Source: CAWCKS01 sp963796195 (GTDB lineage Bacteria; Pseudomonadota; Alphaproteobacteria; Rhizobiales; Xanthobacteraceae). From it: DNA of 64,000 bases. The notes below the pieces were generated by a model. It had not been told where the DNA came from. It saw nothing but the letters and a program-made list of their open reading frames with translations, and ran no database searches. Location of the stretch: NCBI GenBank assembly GCA_963796195.1, contig CAWCKS010000017.1, positions 1 through 64,000 of the forward strand. The letters run 5' to 3'. Position numbers and translations under genes: made by a program. Shown piece by piece: positions 8,102 through 17,653 of this stretch. How positions within the stretch are numbered: position 1 is the stretch's first letter; every line of letters starts with the position of its first letter.

Positions 8102-9391
8102 CTATTGCACCTGGCATGTGCCGGTACTTGGAGGATCGGGTTGCCAGCAGGGCGCACCAGTCTCGGCCATCACGCGCTTCAGCGCTTCTGCTTGGCGGTC
8201 GAGCACCTGGCGCGGCGGCTGACCGCGCAGAACGATGAGCTGGAACGTTTCCAGAAACACCCTGTCGAACTCAGGGTCGCGCTGGCCAAGGCCGCTCGGC
8301 GGTACCACAGTCAGCGCGTCTTTTGCCGACTGCATCGCTGTAATTGCTTCGAAGCTGATTTTCAGCCCGGGATCAAGGTCGAGAGGCAACTTCGCGCCCA
8401 GCGCCGGCAGAAAGCCGACTGCCCGGGCCAGGACGATCTGCGTTTTGGGCAGCGTTAGATAGTCGATCAGCGCCATCGCCCTTGCTTTATCTGGCGCGTC
8501 TCTCATGACTGCCAGGCCTACGAGAACTGGCATATAGCCGCGCCCCTTGGGGCCGGCGGGGGCGGGAAAAGCGACAAAATCGTCGGTTTCTGGCGCAGAG
8601 CGTCGAGCAAGCGGGCAATGTGGTCGAAGCCAATCCAGACGTCGCCAGAAAGCAGCGGCTGCGCCATGAAATCGTATCTCGTCGAGTTCGGATTGACGCT
8701 CTTCCATAACGACGCGAACTGCGTCCACATCGCTTCGGCCGCCTCCGAACGGAACGGAACCACCACCCCGCCGGTGTAGGAGGGGTAAAGAAAACCTTCG
8801 AAGAAGCGGTGCATCAACCCGTGGGGACCTGCTGGAAAGCCGAGTAGGCGCTTGCCCACTTTCTGCTGGATCGTACTGGCCCATGTCGCGAGTTGGTCGT
8901 AGGTAAGCGTGCTGATGTCCGCCCCGCTGGGCAAATAGGGTAATGCCTGTTTGTTGGCGACCATGATGTAGCCAGCTTGCATCCATGGGATGTAGAGCTG
9001 GTGCGCGGTGCCGAATTTGCCGAGCGTTAGCAGCGGATCAGGTATACCACGGCCGGCCAGCCTCCCCGCGAGGTCATCGAGCGGAGCCAATGCATCAAGC
9101 GGCACCAGCGCCTGCAATTCGCCGTGCAGCGCCCCAACGACACCTATCGTATGCTTGCCGGTCTGTCGCTCTTCCTCGATACGCATCTGAAATCGCTGCG
9201 GCAGTTCTGTGATGAAGTCGACCTCCTGCGGAAAATCCCTGAGGACAGAGTTGCGCATCTTCTGCCAACTCCTCGATCGGTCGTAATTGGGTCGACAGAA
9301 AAACGAGCCGATCGGTTTGGGCGGCAAAAGCGATCGTGGCCAGTAAACCAACGCAAATCGAAACGCAGTGGCAGACAGATACTCGCAGCAT
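8102..9391 (-). pseudogene. ABC transporter solute-binding protein (sugar-type), two frameshifts
   Basis: A family-1 type extracellular solute-binding protein. The N terminus at 9391 has a signal peptide (SICVGLLATIAFAAQ) followed by a first strand. The frame breaks near 9264, where the next frame supplies RNSVLRDFPQEVDFITELPQ. The central lobe then reads for about 220 residues and includes PWMQAGYIMVANKQALPYLP and a GDVWIGFDHIAR stretch. The frame breaks again near 8585, where DDFVAFPAPAGPKGRGYMPV resumes and runs to the stop at 8102. Each break is explained by one base. No permease or ATPase genes sit beside it, so it is an orphan remnant of an ABC importer. Confidence 0.65.
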
Positions 9392-9444
9392 ATTGCCTCG
9401 CCAGCGATCTGATGAATGACAATTCGCGTCAACGCGCTTGTTCA

Positions 9445-9824
9445 TTATCGGACAGGTCGCGTCCGCGCTATGCAAATTCGACTGAAACCAGTGGTCAGAA
9501 GGCCTTCGAAGGTCTCGTCGTTCGGATTCTCGGGCGAAATCGACCGCAGCATATCGGTTCCGTGTTTCCGGCCATTGATCGATACGCGGGGGTGAGCCGA
9601 CCAGCTCGCGAGGCTCACAAGCGACCGTACGATGGCAATGATGATGCCCTGAAACGGTCCGAGCATGAGAACCCGGATGGCGGCCGCGATCGCCCAGCAA
9701 ATCCCACCCGCCGAACCGTGAAGAAGGCGAGCAATTCAGCAGGCTCGATCAAGCTCGCTGAATAGACCATCACGACGGCGGCAAGCGTGGCGTTCGGCAG
9801 CAGGCCAAGAATCGGAGCGAGCAA
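9445..9824 (-). pseudogene. SulP-family anion permease fragment
   Basis: Two overlapping minus frames give APILGLLPNATLAAVVMVYS followed, one frame away, by GPFQGIIIAIVRSLVSLAS and SISPENPNDETFEGLL. This is the end of the SulP membrane domain and the linker toward the STAS domain of sulfate/bicarbonate-type permeases. Everything N-terminal and the STAS domain are missing, so only about a quarter of the gene remains. It lies just upstream of the orphan solute-binding gene on the same strand. Confidence 0.6.
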
Positions 9825-10050
9825 CCACCATGGCCGCAGGAGCCTTCCGCTGCCGGAACGAGTGGAGCGATCTGGCTCTGCCCACCCGCGGCCCGCACAA
9901 CGCCTGTTACGAGGTGCCGCCTCCGGAGAGCGTAGCGCCGAGGAATGAGCCTACGAGATTCGGACGCCGGTTGCGGTCAGTTTGCGGCTAGCGTCGACTA
10001 CCTCAAACACGATCGAAGGTTCGTTCTATGCGAACGAGCGGTGGGAGGGA
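9825..10050. other. short gap between two decayed genes
   Basis: No gene recognised. A 53-codon plus-strand frame opens at the ATG near 9829 but matches no family I know. Confidence 0.3.
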
Positions 10051-10946
10051 TCAGCGAGCGATCGTCGGTAGGGACGCCCGAATGCGCTCCGAGAAATCGG
10101 GCGCGCCATCGGCCGCCTGCGCGGCCTCGTTAATCAGGGAGCGTCGCCGCAGTTCCTCAAACGGCAGCCTCGTATCTACCCGGCCCGAGTTGTAAAGGTA
10201 GCTATCGATCAGACCGTTGAGGATATGACGGAAGTCAAACTTTTTAACTCGGCCAGCGGCGTTCGCGTAACGCACAATGTTGATTGTACAGCTGTTCGTC
10301 AGCAGGTGATAGAACTCTGGCCGCTCGGCGAGTTCATTGATCCGCGCCAGATACACCAGCAACAGCCGGCGCGCATCGTCAGGCGGAGGTGTTGAGATGA
10401 TAGAGGTACACCGCCTCGCGTCGGTAATTAGTGCGCACACGCACGAGGTCGCGCTCGTTACCGACCACATAGATCAACTCGAATTGCTTGAAAGTAAGAC
10501 ACGTAGAAATCGAGGCCTGTTAGGTGCGACAGCAACACCTCGCGCTCTTCATAGCGCACTGTGAAATCATCTCGGGTACTGTAATCGAAATTGCGGACAC
10601 CGGTGAGACGAACGCGGTCACCATCAACGAACGCTCGCGGCATTATCGCAACTTCTGGTCGCCAGTTACGGTCATGCGAGGGCGGGATGGAGATCCACCA
10701 TGCGACCACGCCGAGAAACAGCACCATCGCAATCACAGACATGCGCCGTCGATGCGAAAACCAGAAAGCCCAGATCACGAACACCGTAAAGGTAACCGCT
10801 AATCCCAGACGCAGCCAGGCCAGCGGAAGATTCGAATAATAAATGGCAAGGGCGGCCCACGCGATGAGCACGGCCCGGCATAGAAACCAGATTATCGCGA
10901 CCAGCCGGCCGAAAGACCCGGAAAGGAACCTGTTAAGTGAACTCAG
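10051..10946 (-). pseudogene. DUF4105 (Lnb N-terminal periplasmic domain) membrane protein with internal deletion
   Basis: The N-terminal half (from 10946, after a GGAGGA at about 10951-10956, with a CTG where a start would be expected) has two or three membrane helices, then VAIMPRAFVDGDRVRLTGVR, NFDYSTRDDF and YEEREVLLSHLTGLDFYVSY, as in DUF4105. The next conserved block, FKQFELIYVVGNERDLVRV, follows at once in another frame. About 40 residues of the family, including its central conserved block, are therefore missing at about 10497. A further one-base shift near 10385 leads into DDARRLLLVYLARINELAER and the normal C terminus, including LLTNSCTINI. Clearly non-functional. Confidence 0.7.
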
Positions 10947-11250
10947 TGTCTCCTCCCGATCGTCTTCGCTGCCGGCGCGTGGTGTCGGCGCTGGTGTGTG
11001 TCATTTCACGACGACGAATTCGTCTGCGGCGCTGACGTCGGTTGGCCCTGGGTCGCAAGGATTGCATCAATGCGCGCATCGTCGCGGCGGTTTCCGCTGA
11101 CTGCACGGCTAACGGTCCCGGCAGGCTTAAGCGCGAGGCCGGCCGCCGTCCGGCGCTTGCATAGTGTTTGTCCGAACCCAAACGGAACGTGCCAACGGGA
11201 AGGAATATCATGTCCGATGACCCGATCGCAAATTCCTGTTATCAAATCAA
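10947..11250. other. intergenic region upstream of the ceramidase-like gene
   Basis: No gene recognised; open frames on both strands overlap each other and look like shadows. Candidate divergent promoter region for the two flanking pseudogenes. Confidence 0.3.
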
Positions 11251-11984
11251 ATGACCATCAGCATCGCGAACCGACATCGCCCAATACTTGTTCTGCTTGG
11301 CCTGATGATTTCGTCACTCGCTGCGCTTCTGCTGCTGCCGGTGATCCCACAAGATCAAAGTTACCACGATTTTGCCGATCAGCGCACTTTGCTCGGCACA
11401 CCGAATTTTTGGAATGTAATCTCTAATTTTCCATTCGTGCCCATCGGCGTGGTGGGGCTGTGGCAATTTCGTCGTCATCCAGCAACCATAGTGCTCTTCC
11501 TGGGGATATTTTTGACCGGCTTCGGCTCGGCCTATTATCACTGGAATCCAAACGACCGCACCTTGCTTTGGGACCGGCTGCCGATTGCGCTCGGCTTCAT
11601 GGCGATCCTTTCGCTATAATCGAGGAGCGCGTGATAACAGGTTAGTGGCATCTACTGTGGCCGCTCCTTGCACTCGCGGTGTTCAGTCTGCTGGTCTGGC
11701 GCTGGACAGATGATCTCAGGCTCTACGCCTGGGTACAATTTTTTCCATTCCTTGCATTGCTGCAATTATTTTTGACGTGTCCGCCAAAATATACCGGCAC
11801 GAATATATTGGATCGTTGCATCGCGGTGATTTATGCAACCGCCAAGGTCTGTGAGCACTTTGACAACGCGATCTATTCGATTGGGTTTGCTGTAAGTGGA
11901 CATACGCTTAAGCACCTTGCCGCGGCTACGGCCTGTTTCTTGATCTTGAGGCACTTTCAGGTCCGCAGGAGATATCAATGTTGA
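11251..11984 (+). pseudogene. CREST/alkaline-ceramidase-like membrane protein, one frameshift plus a nonsense codon
   Basis: The sequence has the family's N-terminal signature: YHDFADQRTLLGTPNFWNV, NFPFVPIGVVGL and GSAYYHWNPNDRTLLWDRLP, with several membrane helices. The frame stops at 11619; a one-base loss near 11612 moves the continuation (AIIEERVITG) into another frame. That frame is then interrupted by TAG at 11643-11645, after which WHLLWPLLALAVFSLLVWRW continues to 11984 with the C-terminal His motif region (HTLKHLAAA). Two independent lesions suggest real decay rather than a single sequencing slip. The family hydrolyses or senses membrane lipids; the bacterial members are mostly uncharacterised. 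Confidence 0.65.
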
Positions 11985-12017
11985 AAATGCCTGATTGCAG
12001 TGGAACCTCTGCCGGGG

Positions 12018-12219
12018 CTAGGCTGCCAAGCGGATTGGCAGCGGGGTGACGTAGGCTTGATCGGGTGTCATGCCGTCAACGCTTCGAGTGTGGTTGCGGC
12101 CGCTATAGACGTTCAGGTAGCGGCCGATCGAAGCGCGGGCCGCGCTGATGTTGTCGTAGGCTCTCAGATAAACCTCCCCCTTATTTGACGCTACGCCACA
12201 GCCGCTCGTCGAACACAGA
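12018..12219 (-). mobile_element. IS3-family transposase (OrfB) C-terminal remnant
   Basis: The minus strand reads VFDERLWRSVK in one frame and then, one frame on, EVYLRAYDNISAARASIGRY and DGMTPDQAYVTPLPIRLAA. This is the end of an IS3-family OrfB, including the last catalytic-helix neighbourhood. The rest of the transposase, OrfA and both inverted ends are missing. It lies four bases from the 3' end of the sulfatase gene. Confidence 0.7.
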
Positions 12220-12222
12220 ACG

Positions 12223-14325
12223 TTATTCGGCGATCGGCTGACCCAAATCTGCTTCATACGGATCCTCCTCCGCCACGATGGTCTTGCTTTTCGTACCTGG
12301 CATGATTTCGAAGCGGGGGTCGAACTCGACCATGGTCGAAGCAAGCTGCTTCAAGATGCTCGCGTCGCCCTCCACTCTTGCGGTTCCGTCTGCAAGCTGG
12401 GCTTCGAGCGTTTTCGCGCCCATCATCGTCTGCTCGAGGTCGGTGCGATTAATCGTGAGGGTCAGGTTGGGTTTGTCGGCCAGGAAACCTTTGATGTTCG
12501 TGAGCGTCGCATTCTCGAGCTCGACGATGAATTTCTCGCCATTGTCCGGCGTGACGAGGTTCATCGTGAATTGCATGCCTTCAGCTTTGCGGCTGTCCAT
12601 GCGAATGCCGAGGAAGTTGAGGAACAATTCGGTCGACATTGCCCGGACCACATCAGGGCTGCTTGAATTGCCGGTTTCCCCTTGTGGAATTCCGGTTCGC
12701 AGTTCGTACGCAGCCGCGAGGTAGCTGTTTCTGAGACCCGGGTTTTCCTGCTGGTAGCCGAGTTGCTCAAAAATGTCCGCCAGCAGGTCCTTGGCACCCT
12801 GATTCTGCGGTTGGGCCTGAACCAGCTTGTTCACGATCTCCGAAGCGAGAAGATACTTCCCCTCGTCATACAGTTGCTGACCCCGCGCCATGATTTTCTC
12901 CGCACCCCCCATCATGTCGACATAGAGAGGCGCAGAGTCGCGGGGCGACAACGGGACCAGAGTCGTCGGGTTGCAGTCCCAAAAGCCGAGATAGCGCTGG
13001 ACGACGCCACGGCTGTTGTGTTGGGGAGAGCCGTGGTAGCCGCGGCAGAACCACTTGCTCTGCAATCCCTTTGGGACCTCATAGACGTTGTAAATCTCAT
13101 TGATGGTCACGCCCTGATTAGCGAGATGCAGTACCTGGTTGTTCATGTGCGCGTACAGATCGCGTTGCCCGCGGAGTACCTCCTGGATCCGATCGTTTCC
13201 CCAACGCGGCCAATGATGGGACGCAAACATCACTTCGGCCTCCAGACCGAAGCGGAAGAGTGCCTCGCCGATGTACTTCGACCAATTCAACGGATCCCGC
13301 ACCGGTGCGCCGCGCAATGTATAGATGTTGTGAAGCGACGCGATGACGTTTTCGGCCATCCAAAGCGCCTTCATGTCAGGAATGTAGGTGTTCATCTCCC
13401 GAGGCGCTTCTGTATTCGGCGTGTTCTGAAAGATCATCCTGACGCCGTCGACTTCAAATTCCTCGATAGGTTTCTCCACGTAACGGTTGGGTGCAATGAG
13501 GCCCACCGCACCGGCCGACACCGCCTGTCCGAGACCTTGGCCGACATAGCCATGCGGGCTTGCGGGCAACAGCAGGCCGTACTGGTAAAACAATCGCCGG
13601 TTCATCGCGTTGCCGGCATAGACGTTCTCGGAAATCGTAAAGTTCATGAAGTCCACAGGAGCAATAACTGGAACTTTCCCGGACCTTACATCGGCTTCGT
13701 CGACAATACCGCGCACGCCGCCCCAGTGATCCGCATGCGTGTGAGAATAGATCACCGCCGAGACTGGCAAGCCCCGACCAACATGCTGCTGGAACAAGTT
13801 CCAGGCTGCGCGGACAGGCTCCTTTGACACGAGAGGATCGAACACGATCCAGCCGGTCTTGCCACGAATGAAAGAGATGTCGGATAAATCAAAGCCGCGC
13901 ACCTGATAGATGCCCGGGACCACCTCGTAGAGCCCGTAGTTGTTGTTCAACTTGGACTGACGCAGCAACGACGGATGAATGCTGTCGAAGTCCTCTTGCT
14001 TATCCAGAAACTGAAACCGCTCCATGTCCCAGGCAACATGGCCGGCATCTGCCATGATCTTGAGGTCCTTCATGGGCGCAATAAGCCCCTTCTTCTGCTC
14101 GTCGAAATCCCTCGTGTCGGTAAACGGCAGGCCGGTGCGAGCCTGCTTGAGTACATCGAGCGTGTATTTCGACGGCGCCTTGCCCTTGGGATGAAAGTGC
14201 CCCGCCAAGGGAGCGGCCACACCTTGGGCCGGCGCGGGACTGTCATCCAGCACCAGATGACCACCGACAGCGAACGCCGTACCCACTGCCGGAAGTGCCT
14301 TCACAAACTCTCGTCTGGTTGCCAT
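12223..14325 (-). CDS. alkyl/aryl-sulfatase of the metallo-beta-lactamase superfamily (SdsA1-like)
   Basis: 700 aa from the ATG at 14325, which follows GGAGGA (14332-14337); an in-frame ATG at 14340 is less well placed. An RR-containing Tat signal (residues 1-35, TRREFVKAL) precedes the catalytic domain, with the zinc motif HTHADH at about 195-200 and further His/Asp ligands downstream (TPNTEAPREM region, FASHHWPRWG). A dimerisation region and a C-terminal SCP2-like domain (about 575-690) complete the SDS-hydrolase layout. The enzyme would cleave alkyl sulfates such as dodecyl sulfate in the periplasm, releasing sulfate and the alcohol. It is intact and full length, one of the few undamaged genes here, with no dedicated transporter or regulator beside it. 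Confidence 0.9.
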   Translation of the reverse strand: MATRREFVKALPAVGTAFAVGGHLVLDDSPAPAQGVAAPLAGHFHPKGKAPSKYTLDVLKQARTGLPFTDTRDFDEQKKGLIAPMKDLKIMADAGHVAWDMERFQFLDKQEDFDSIHPSLLRQSKLNNNYGLYEVVPGIYQVRGFDLSDISFIRGKTGWIVFDPLVSKEPVRAAWNLFQQHVGRGLPVSAVIYSHTHADHWGGVRGIVDEADVRSGKVPVIAPVDFMNFTISENVYAGNAMNRRLFYQYGLLLPASPHGYVGQGLGQAVSAGAVGLIAPNRYVEKPIEEFEVDGVRMIFQNTPNTEAPREMNTYIPDMKALWMAENVIASLHNIYTLRGAPVRDPLNWSKYIGEALFRFGLEAEVMFASHHWPRWGNDRIQEVLRGQRDLYAHMNNQVLHLANQGVTINEIYNVYEVPKGLQSKWFCRGYHGSPQHNSRGVVQRYLGFWDCNPTTLVPLSPRDSAPLYVDMMGGAEKIMARGQQLYDEGKYLLASEIVNKLVQAQPQNQGAKDLLADIFEQLGYQQENPGLRNSYLAAAYELRTGIPQGETGNSSSPDVVRAMSTELFLNFLGIRMDSRKAEGMQFTMNLVTPDNGEKFIVELENATLTNIKGFLADKPNLTLTINRTDLEQTMMGAKTLEAQLADGTARVEGDASILKQLASTMVEFDPRFEIMPGTKSKTIVAEEDPYEADLGQPIAE

Positions 14326-14417
14326 CGCCGTCTCCTCCATAAGCGGTCTGTTGATAGGGAGGATCGATACTACCGCAAAGTTTCCCCCAGAATGACGCAG
14401 ATCAAAGCGGCCGGTGC

Positions 14418-14480
14418 GATGTCGGCTTTTGGACCGATTGTGTCGCAAAAAGTCAAAAGTCGAAGGTCCTCGAATTTTCA
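14418..14480. repeat. diverged fragment of the 16.6/20.9 kb repeat family
   Basis: ATGTCGGCTTTTGG followed by TGTGTCGCAAAAAGTC and further matching bases resembles the left ends of the repeats at 16577 and 20898, including the TGTTGCAAAAGTC core. Only about 60 bases are recognisable, and the match is imperfect. Confidence 0.4.
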
Positions 14481-14608
14481 CGAAAATTCGAGATGGGAAG
14501 CGATCGCCAATTCATGGCAGCGGCGACTGGCTCGGCCGCCTTGGGGGCGCACGTCCTGAGAATCGGAGCGCAGATCATTCCGATAGGCATGCTGCAGTTT
14601 CAGGACCT

Positions 14609-14824
14609 TCAACAACGGACAGGTACGTGGGCGAGAACGTAATGATGGTGAAGCCCGCCGAGGATGGGGTGTGAGCGAATGATCCCGGTCTGATGAACCG
14701 GGCAAGAAACCGGTGCATCCTTATGCAAGGACCGGTGCGTCCGCTGGTTTGCCAGCCATTCCGCGGTCGGATGCCATGCCACGCCAAACCATAAGACCCG
14801 CCGACGGCTATACCCCATGATCAA
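14609..14824 (-). mobile_element. rve-type transposase remnant, catalytic middle deleted
   Basis: The minus frame reads RRRVLWFGVAWHPTAEWLA and then passes directly into RTHRSLHKDAPVSCPV and HPILGGLHHHYV. The first part comes from the integrase core ahead of the second catalytic Asp; the second part is the C-terminal tail of the same rve-core transposase family (IS481/IS3-like in style) that is common in Bradyrhizobium. Roughly 90 residues carrying the second Asp and the Glu of the DDE triad are absent, so it cannot transpose. Confidence 0.6.
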
Positions 14825-14865
14825 TAGCGTTTGCCGTCGAACTCAATCGATCCGAAGGATTGGTA

Positions 14866-16017
14866 CTAGTGGATCGAATCTAACAGTTGGTGCCCTCGTC
14901 TGACAGCGGCGATGATTTTGTTTGGGTCCTTAGTCCAGGTAAAGGGCCTTGGGTTTGCGTTGGTGTGGTCGAGGAAGCGGTGGATGGCATCTTTGAGTTC
15001 CCGCAGGGATCGGAAGACGCCGTGCTTGAGACGCTTCTTTGTGAGCTTGGCAAAGAAGCCCTCGATAGCGTTGAGCCATGAAGCGGAAGTCGGGGTGAAG
15101 TGGAAGACAAACCGCCGATGCTTTTCGAGCCACTTCATGACGTCGGGATGCTTGTGGGTGGCATAGTTGTCGACGATGACATGGATCGTCTTTTTCCTGG
15201 ACACTCTGGCCTCGATGACGTTCAGAAAGCGGATGAACTCCTGATGGCGATGGCGCTTCATGCACTGGCCGATGACCTTGCCCTCAAGAACATCGAACGC
15301 CGCGAACAAGGTGGTGACGCCGTGGCGTTTATAATCATGGGTCATGGTGCCAGCGCGCCCCTTCTTCATTGGCAGACCCGGTTGGGTTCGATCAAGCGCT
15401 TGAATTTGGCTCTTCTCATCGACAGACAAGACAATGGCGTGGTCGGGCGGATTGACATAGAGGCCGACGATCTCGTGCAGTTTGGCGGCAAACTGAGGAT
15501 CGTTGGACAACTTGAACTGGCGCACCCGGTGCGGCTGGAGGCCATGAGCACGCCATATCCGCTGCACCGAGCTGACGCTGATCCCGGCTGCCTTCGCCAT
15601 CGCCGAACCGCTCCAATGACTGGCCGCCGGCGGCGGGCCAGCCAATGTCAGGGCGACCACACGTTTAGCAATCTCAGGGCTCAGCGGCGGAATGCGCGAC
15701 CGTCGTGTCTTGTCCCGCCAAAGGCCAGCGGCTCCTTCGTCGTGGAAACGTTCCTGCCAGCGCCAGATCACCGTCTTGGCCTTTCCGGTGGCTTGCATGA
15801 TCTCGGCAGTGCCACGACCATCGGCCGTCAGAAGGATGATCTTTGCCCGCCAAACGTGTTTTTGCGGGCTATTGCGGTTGGAGACTACCGCTTCAAGCTT
15901 GCTACGGTCGGTCGGCGTCAATCGGATATTCGTTCGCTCGTGCATTCCCTAAACTCGCACACGCGAGCCCTTCAGGGAATCTCCAAGCGAATCGAAGTGT
16001 TAGATTTGGTCCACTAG
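14866..16017. mobile_element. complete IS630-family insertion sequence
   Basis: Terminal inverted repeats of 20 bases, CTAGTGGATCGAATCTAACA at 14866-14885 and its 18/20 reverse complement at 15998-16017, enclose one transposase gene. Both outer ends show CTAG, consistent with the TA-duplicating target choice of the IS630/Tc1 group inside a CTAG site. The element is about 1.15 kb and looks structurally intact. Its right end lies two bases from the stop codon of a small membrane-protein gene. Confidence 0.85.
14870..15945 (-). CDS. IS630-family transposase
   Basis: About 358 aa. An N-terminal helix-turn-helix region (residues about 25-130) is followed by the DDE catalytic domain: D176 in LSVDEKSQIQALDR, D259 in HVIVDNYATHK and E295 in SWLNAIEGFFAKL. 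The spacing of 82 and 35 residues fits the IS630 D-D-34/35E pattern. The start at 15945 has a weak AGGG Shine-Dalgarno sequence. The C terminus runs close to the left inverted end, as usual for this family. No frameshift or stop is present, so this copy may still be active. Confidence 0.88.
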
Positions 16018-16019
16018 CA

Positions 16020-16133
16020 TCATCGTAGGCGCCAGACGATCCCGGCCACGGCGACAATGACGAGAATGATCCAGACGACCATGTGAAATTGTCCATATCC
16101 ACCATAGCCCCATGGCTCCATCGTTCCGAACAT
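16020..16133 (-). CDS. 37-aa single-pass membrane protein
   Basis: The ATG at 16133 follows a good Shine-Dalgarno sequence (GGAGG) at the right spacing. The product has a Trp/Gly/Tyr-rich head (MEPWGYGGYG) and one hydrophobic helix (VVWIILVIVAVAGIVW), ending in two charged residues. Small proteins with this head-plus-helix form are frequent in rhizobia and have no assigned function. The IS630 right end lies immediately downstream of the stop, so the original C terminus may have been altered by the insertion. The longer upstream frame to 16451 is probably not coding. Confidence 0.5.
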   Translation of the reverse strand: MFGTMEPWGYGGYGQFHMVVWIILVIVAVAGIVWRLR

Positions 16134-16576
16134 GATCAGTCCTCCGGTTCGTTCACCAATCCTAGCATAACCAATCGGTCTGGTTTCTTTGCTTGCGGCG
16201 GTGTGGCCCAGCGCGCAGTTACGCGAGCGCCAGACCTGCGGCATGCTTTCATCACGGCAACGTGGCAGTGGCTGGTCGAGCAAGGCGGCAGGCGGCGCGA
16301 GCGACATAAGCGTCCCGAGCAGCTCATAATCGGCAATCACCCCGGCCCCGCCCCTGCTGCTGGCCCGTTCTGTCAGGCTGTCAGGCAACAAAGTCCACAC
16401 TATTGTTAGCCTCAGCCGCCACCGCCTAAATTGACGGCCTCTTCCATTCAAAAGATGAATAAGGGCGCCTCGGTTTTGGCGCTGTTTTCCTTTGCGCTCG
16501 CCCGCGTCGGAGCTAGCCTAATGGCCTTCGTTGAAGTGATGGGCATCTCAGAGTCTGACGATGTCTGCTTTGAGGG
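16134..16576. other. gene-free gap
   Basis: No gene recognised on either strand; frames of up to 108 codons show no family signature. The stretch joins the small membrane-protein leader to the MITE-like repeat. Confidence 0.35.
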
Positions 16577-16792
16577 ATACTGTTGCAAAAGTCGAAAGTT
16601 GCAACGGTCTAAATTTTTGGCGAAAACCTGATGCGCAAAGAGGTCGGTAATTAGTGCGGCCTGGGTCGCGTTACGGACGTCGCCTATGAGCTTAGCGTGA
16701 GGCGATGAGGTCCCTCAGATCTCTACACGAAAACCGCGCCTGCGGCCTCGCAATTTTGGACACCTTCTGCAAAACGACTTTTGCAACAGTAT
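16577..16792. repeat. 216-bp MITE-like repeat with 18-bp perfect inverted ends
   Basis: ATACTGTTGCAAAAGTCG (16577-16594) and its exact reverse complement (16775-16792) bound a non-coding interior. The TGTTGCAAA core matches the known terminal repeat style of IS6-family elements. Most of the interior also occurs at about 20898-21080, and part of the left end at 14418-14480. I see no transposase inside, so this is a non-autonomous copy or a shrunken IS. Confidence 0.65.
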
Positions 16793-17069
16793 GAGGAAGA
16801 CCGAAACGATCGTGCGACGGCGAAACGGCGCTAATGATCCATTAGCGGACCTACTGCAGCGATGCCTGTATGTGCGGCATGAGATGAGGCCAAGGCGTTG
16901 CAACGGCCGCTGCGGATGAGGCATTTAGGATCGTGATGCGCGGCGCGGAAAAAGAAGACCGGGCGGCGGCCTAACGAGACTTGTCGCGCGGCTGTTAAAA
17001 CCTCCCGGGACTGCAACAACGAGACTGCGAGGCGTTTAGTTGTCGCAGCTCTTCAGCCTACGAGAGGTT
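16793..17069. other. gap between repeat and Gly-rich gene
   Basis: No gene recognised. A candidate Shine-Dalgarno/start region for the following Gly-rich frame lies at 17055-17075. Confidence 0.3.
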
Positions 17070-17378
17070 TTCATGGTAAGAAGGCCTTTTTCGCACTCGC
17101 GTTGCTGCGGCTATTGCCTCACGCCGAGCGCTGCTTCCGCACAGCGCGGCTTTCACGGCGGGATTTGGAGGGGGAGGATGGCATGGCGGCGGTTGGCGCG
17201 GCGGCGGTTGGGGTTGGCGCGGACCTGCTGTGGGGTTGGGCTTAGGCCTAGGGCTCGCCGGTGCGGCAGCTTGGGGACCGGCTGGGGCTGGGGTGCTCCG
17301 GGTTGGAGCTATCCTGGCTGGGGTGAGTATGAGATGGCGTGGGTCTGGACTGGCTGGGGGTGGCGTGTGTCCCCGTGA
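17070..17378 (+). pseudogene. Gly/Trp-rich small exported protein, frameshifted
   Basis: The pieces of signal peptide (a frame reading FFALALL from the start region) and of glycine/tryptophan repeats (GGGWHGGGWRGGGWGW, then GLGLGLAGAAAWGP and GWGWGAPGW) lie in different frames. This fits a small secreted Gly-rich protein interrupted by several one-base changes. Such proteins are common in Bradyrhizobium but have no assigned role. Low-complexity composition makes the exact break points uncertain. Confidence 0.4.
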
Positions 17379-17653
17379 ACGTTTGTTGGTGAGATGCGTG
17401 TTGTCGGCGGTGGGGCGGAGACTCACCGCAGATCTTATTCGGCGCTTAAGTGCTCCAGCAATCGGTTGCGGGCCTCCTCGGCTTCACCAAAGATCATTCG
17501 CTGATCTTGATCGTGCCGCTTATCTCATAAGGGATGCAGAGCGCCACAGAGCTGGGACGTTTCGGGACCGGTGTAGGGTATGCATCGACGACGTATTCGG
17601 TGTCTCTTTGGTGCTATGGACACCTACTCGCGGCTGACGTGTGCCTACGTAAA
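17379..17653. other. gap without recognised gene
   Basis: Short frames only; no family recognised. Confidence 0.3.

Noticed and set aside
12682..13827. 381-codon plus-strand frame opposite the sulfatase
   Set aside because: It lies entirely on the reverse complement of a clearly real sulfatase gene and shows no family signature; GC-rich codon bias creates long antisense frames.
15100..16017. 305-codon plus-strand frame across the IS630 element
   Set aside because: Antisense to an intact transposase with a complete DDE triad; no independent domain is visible.
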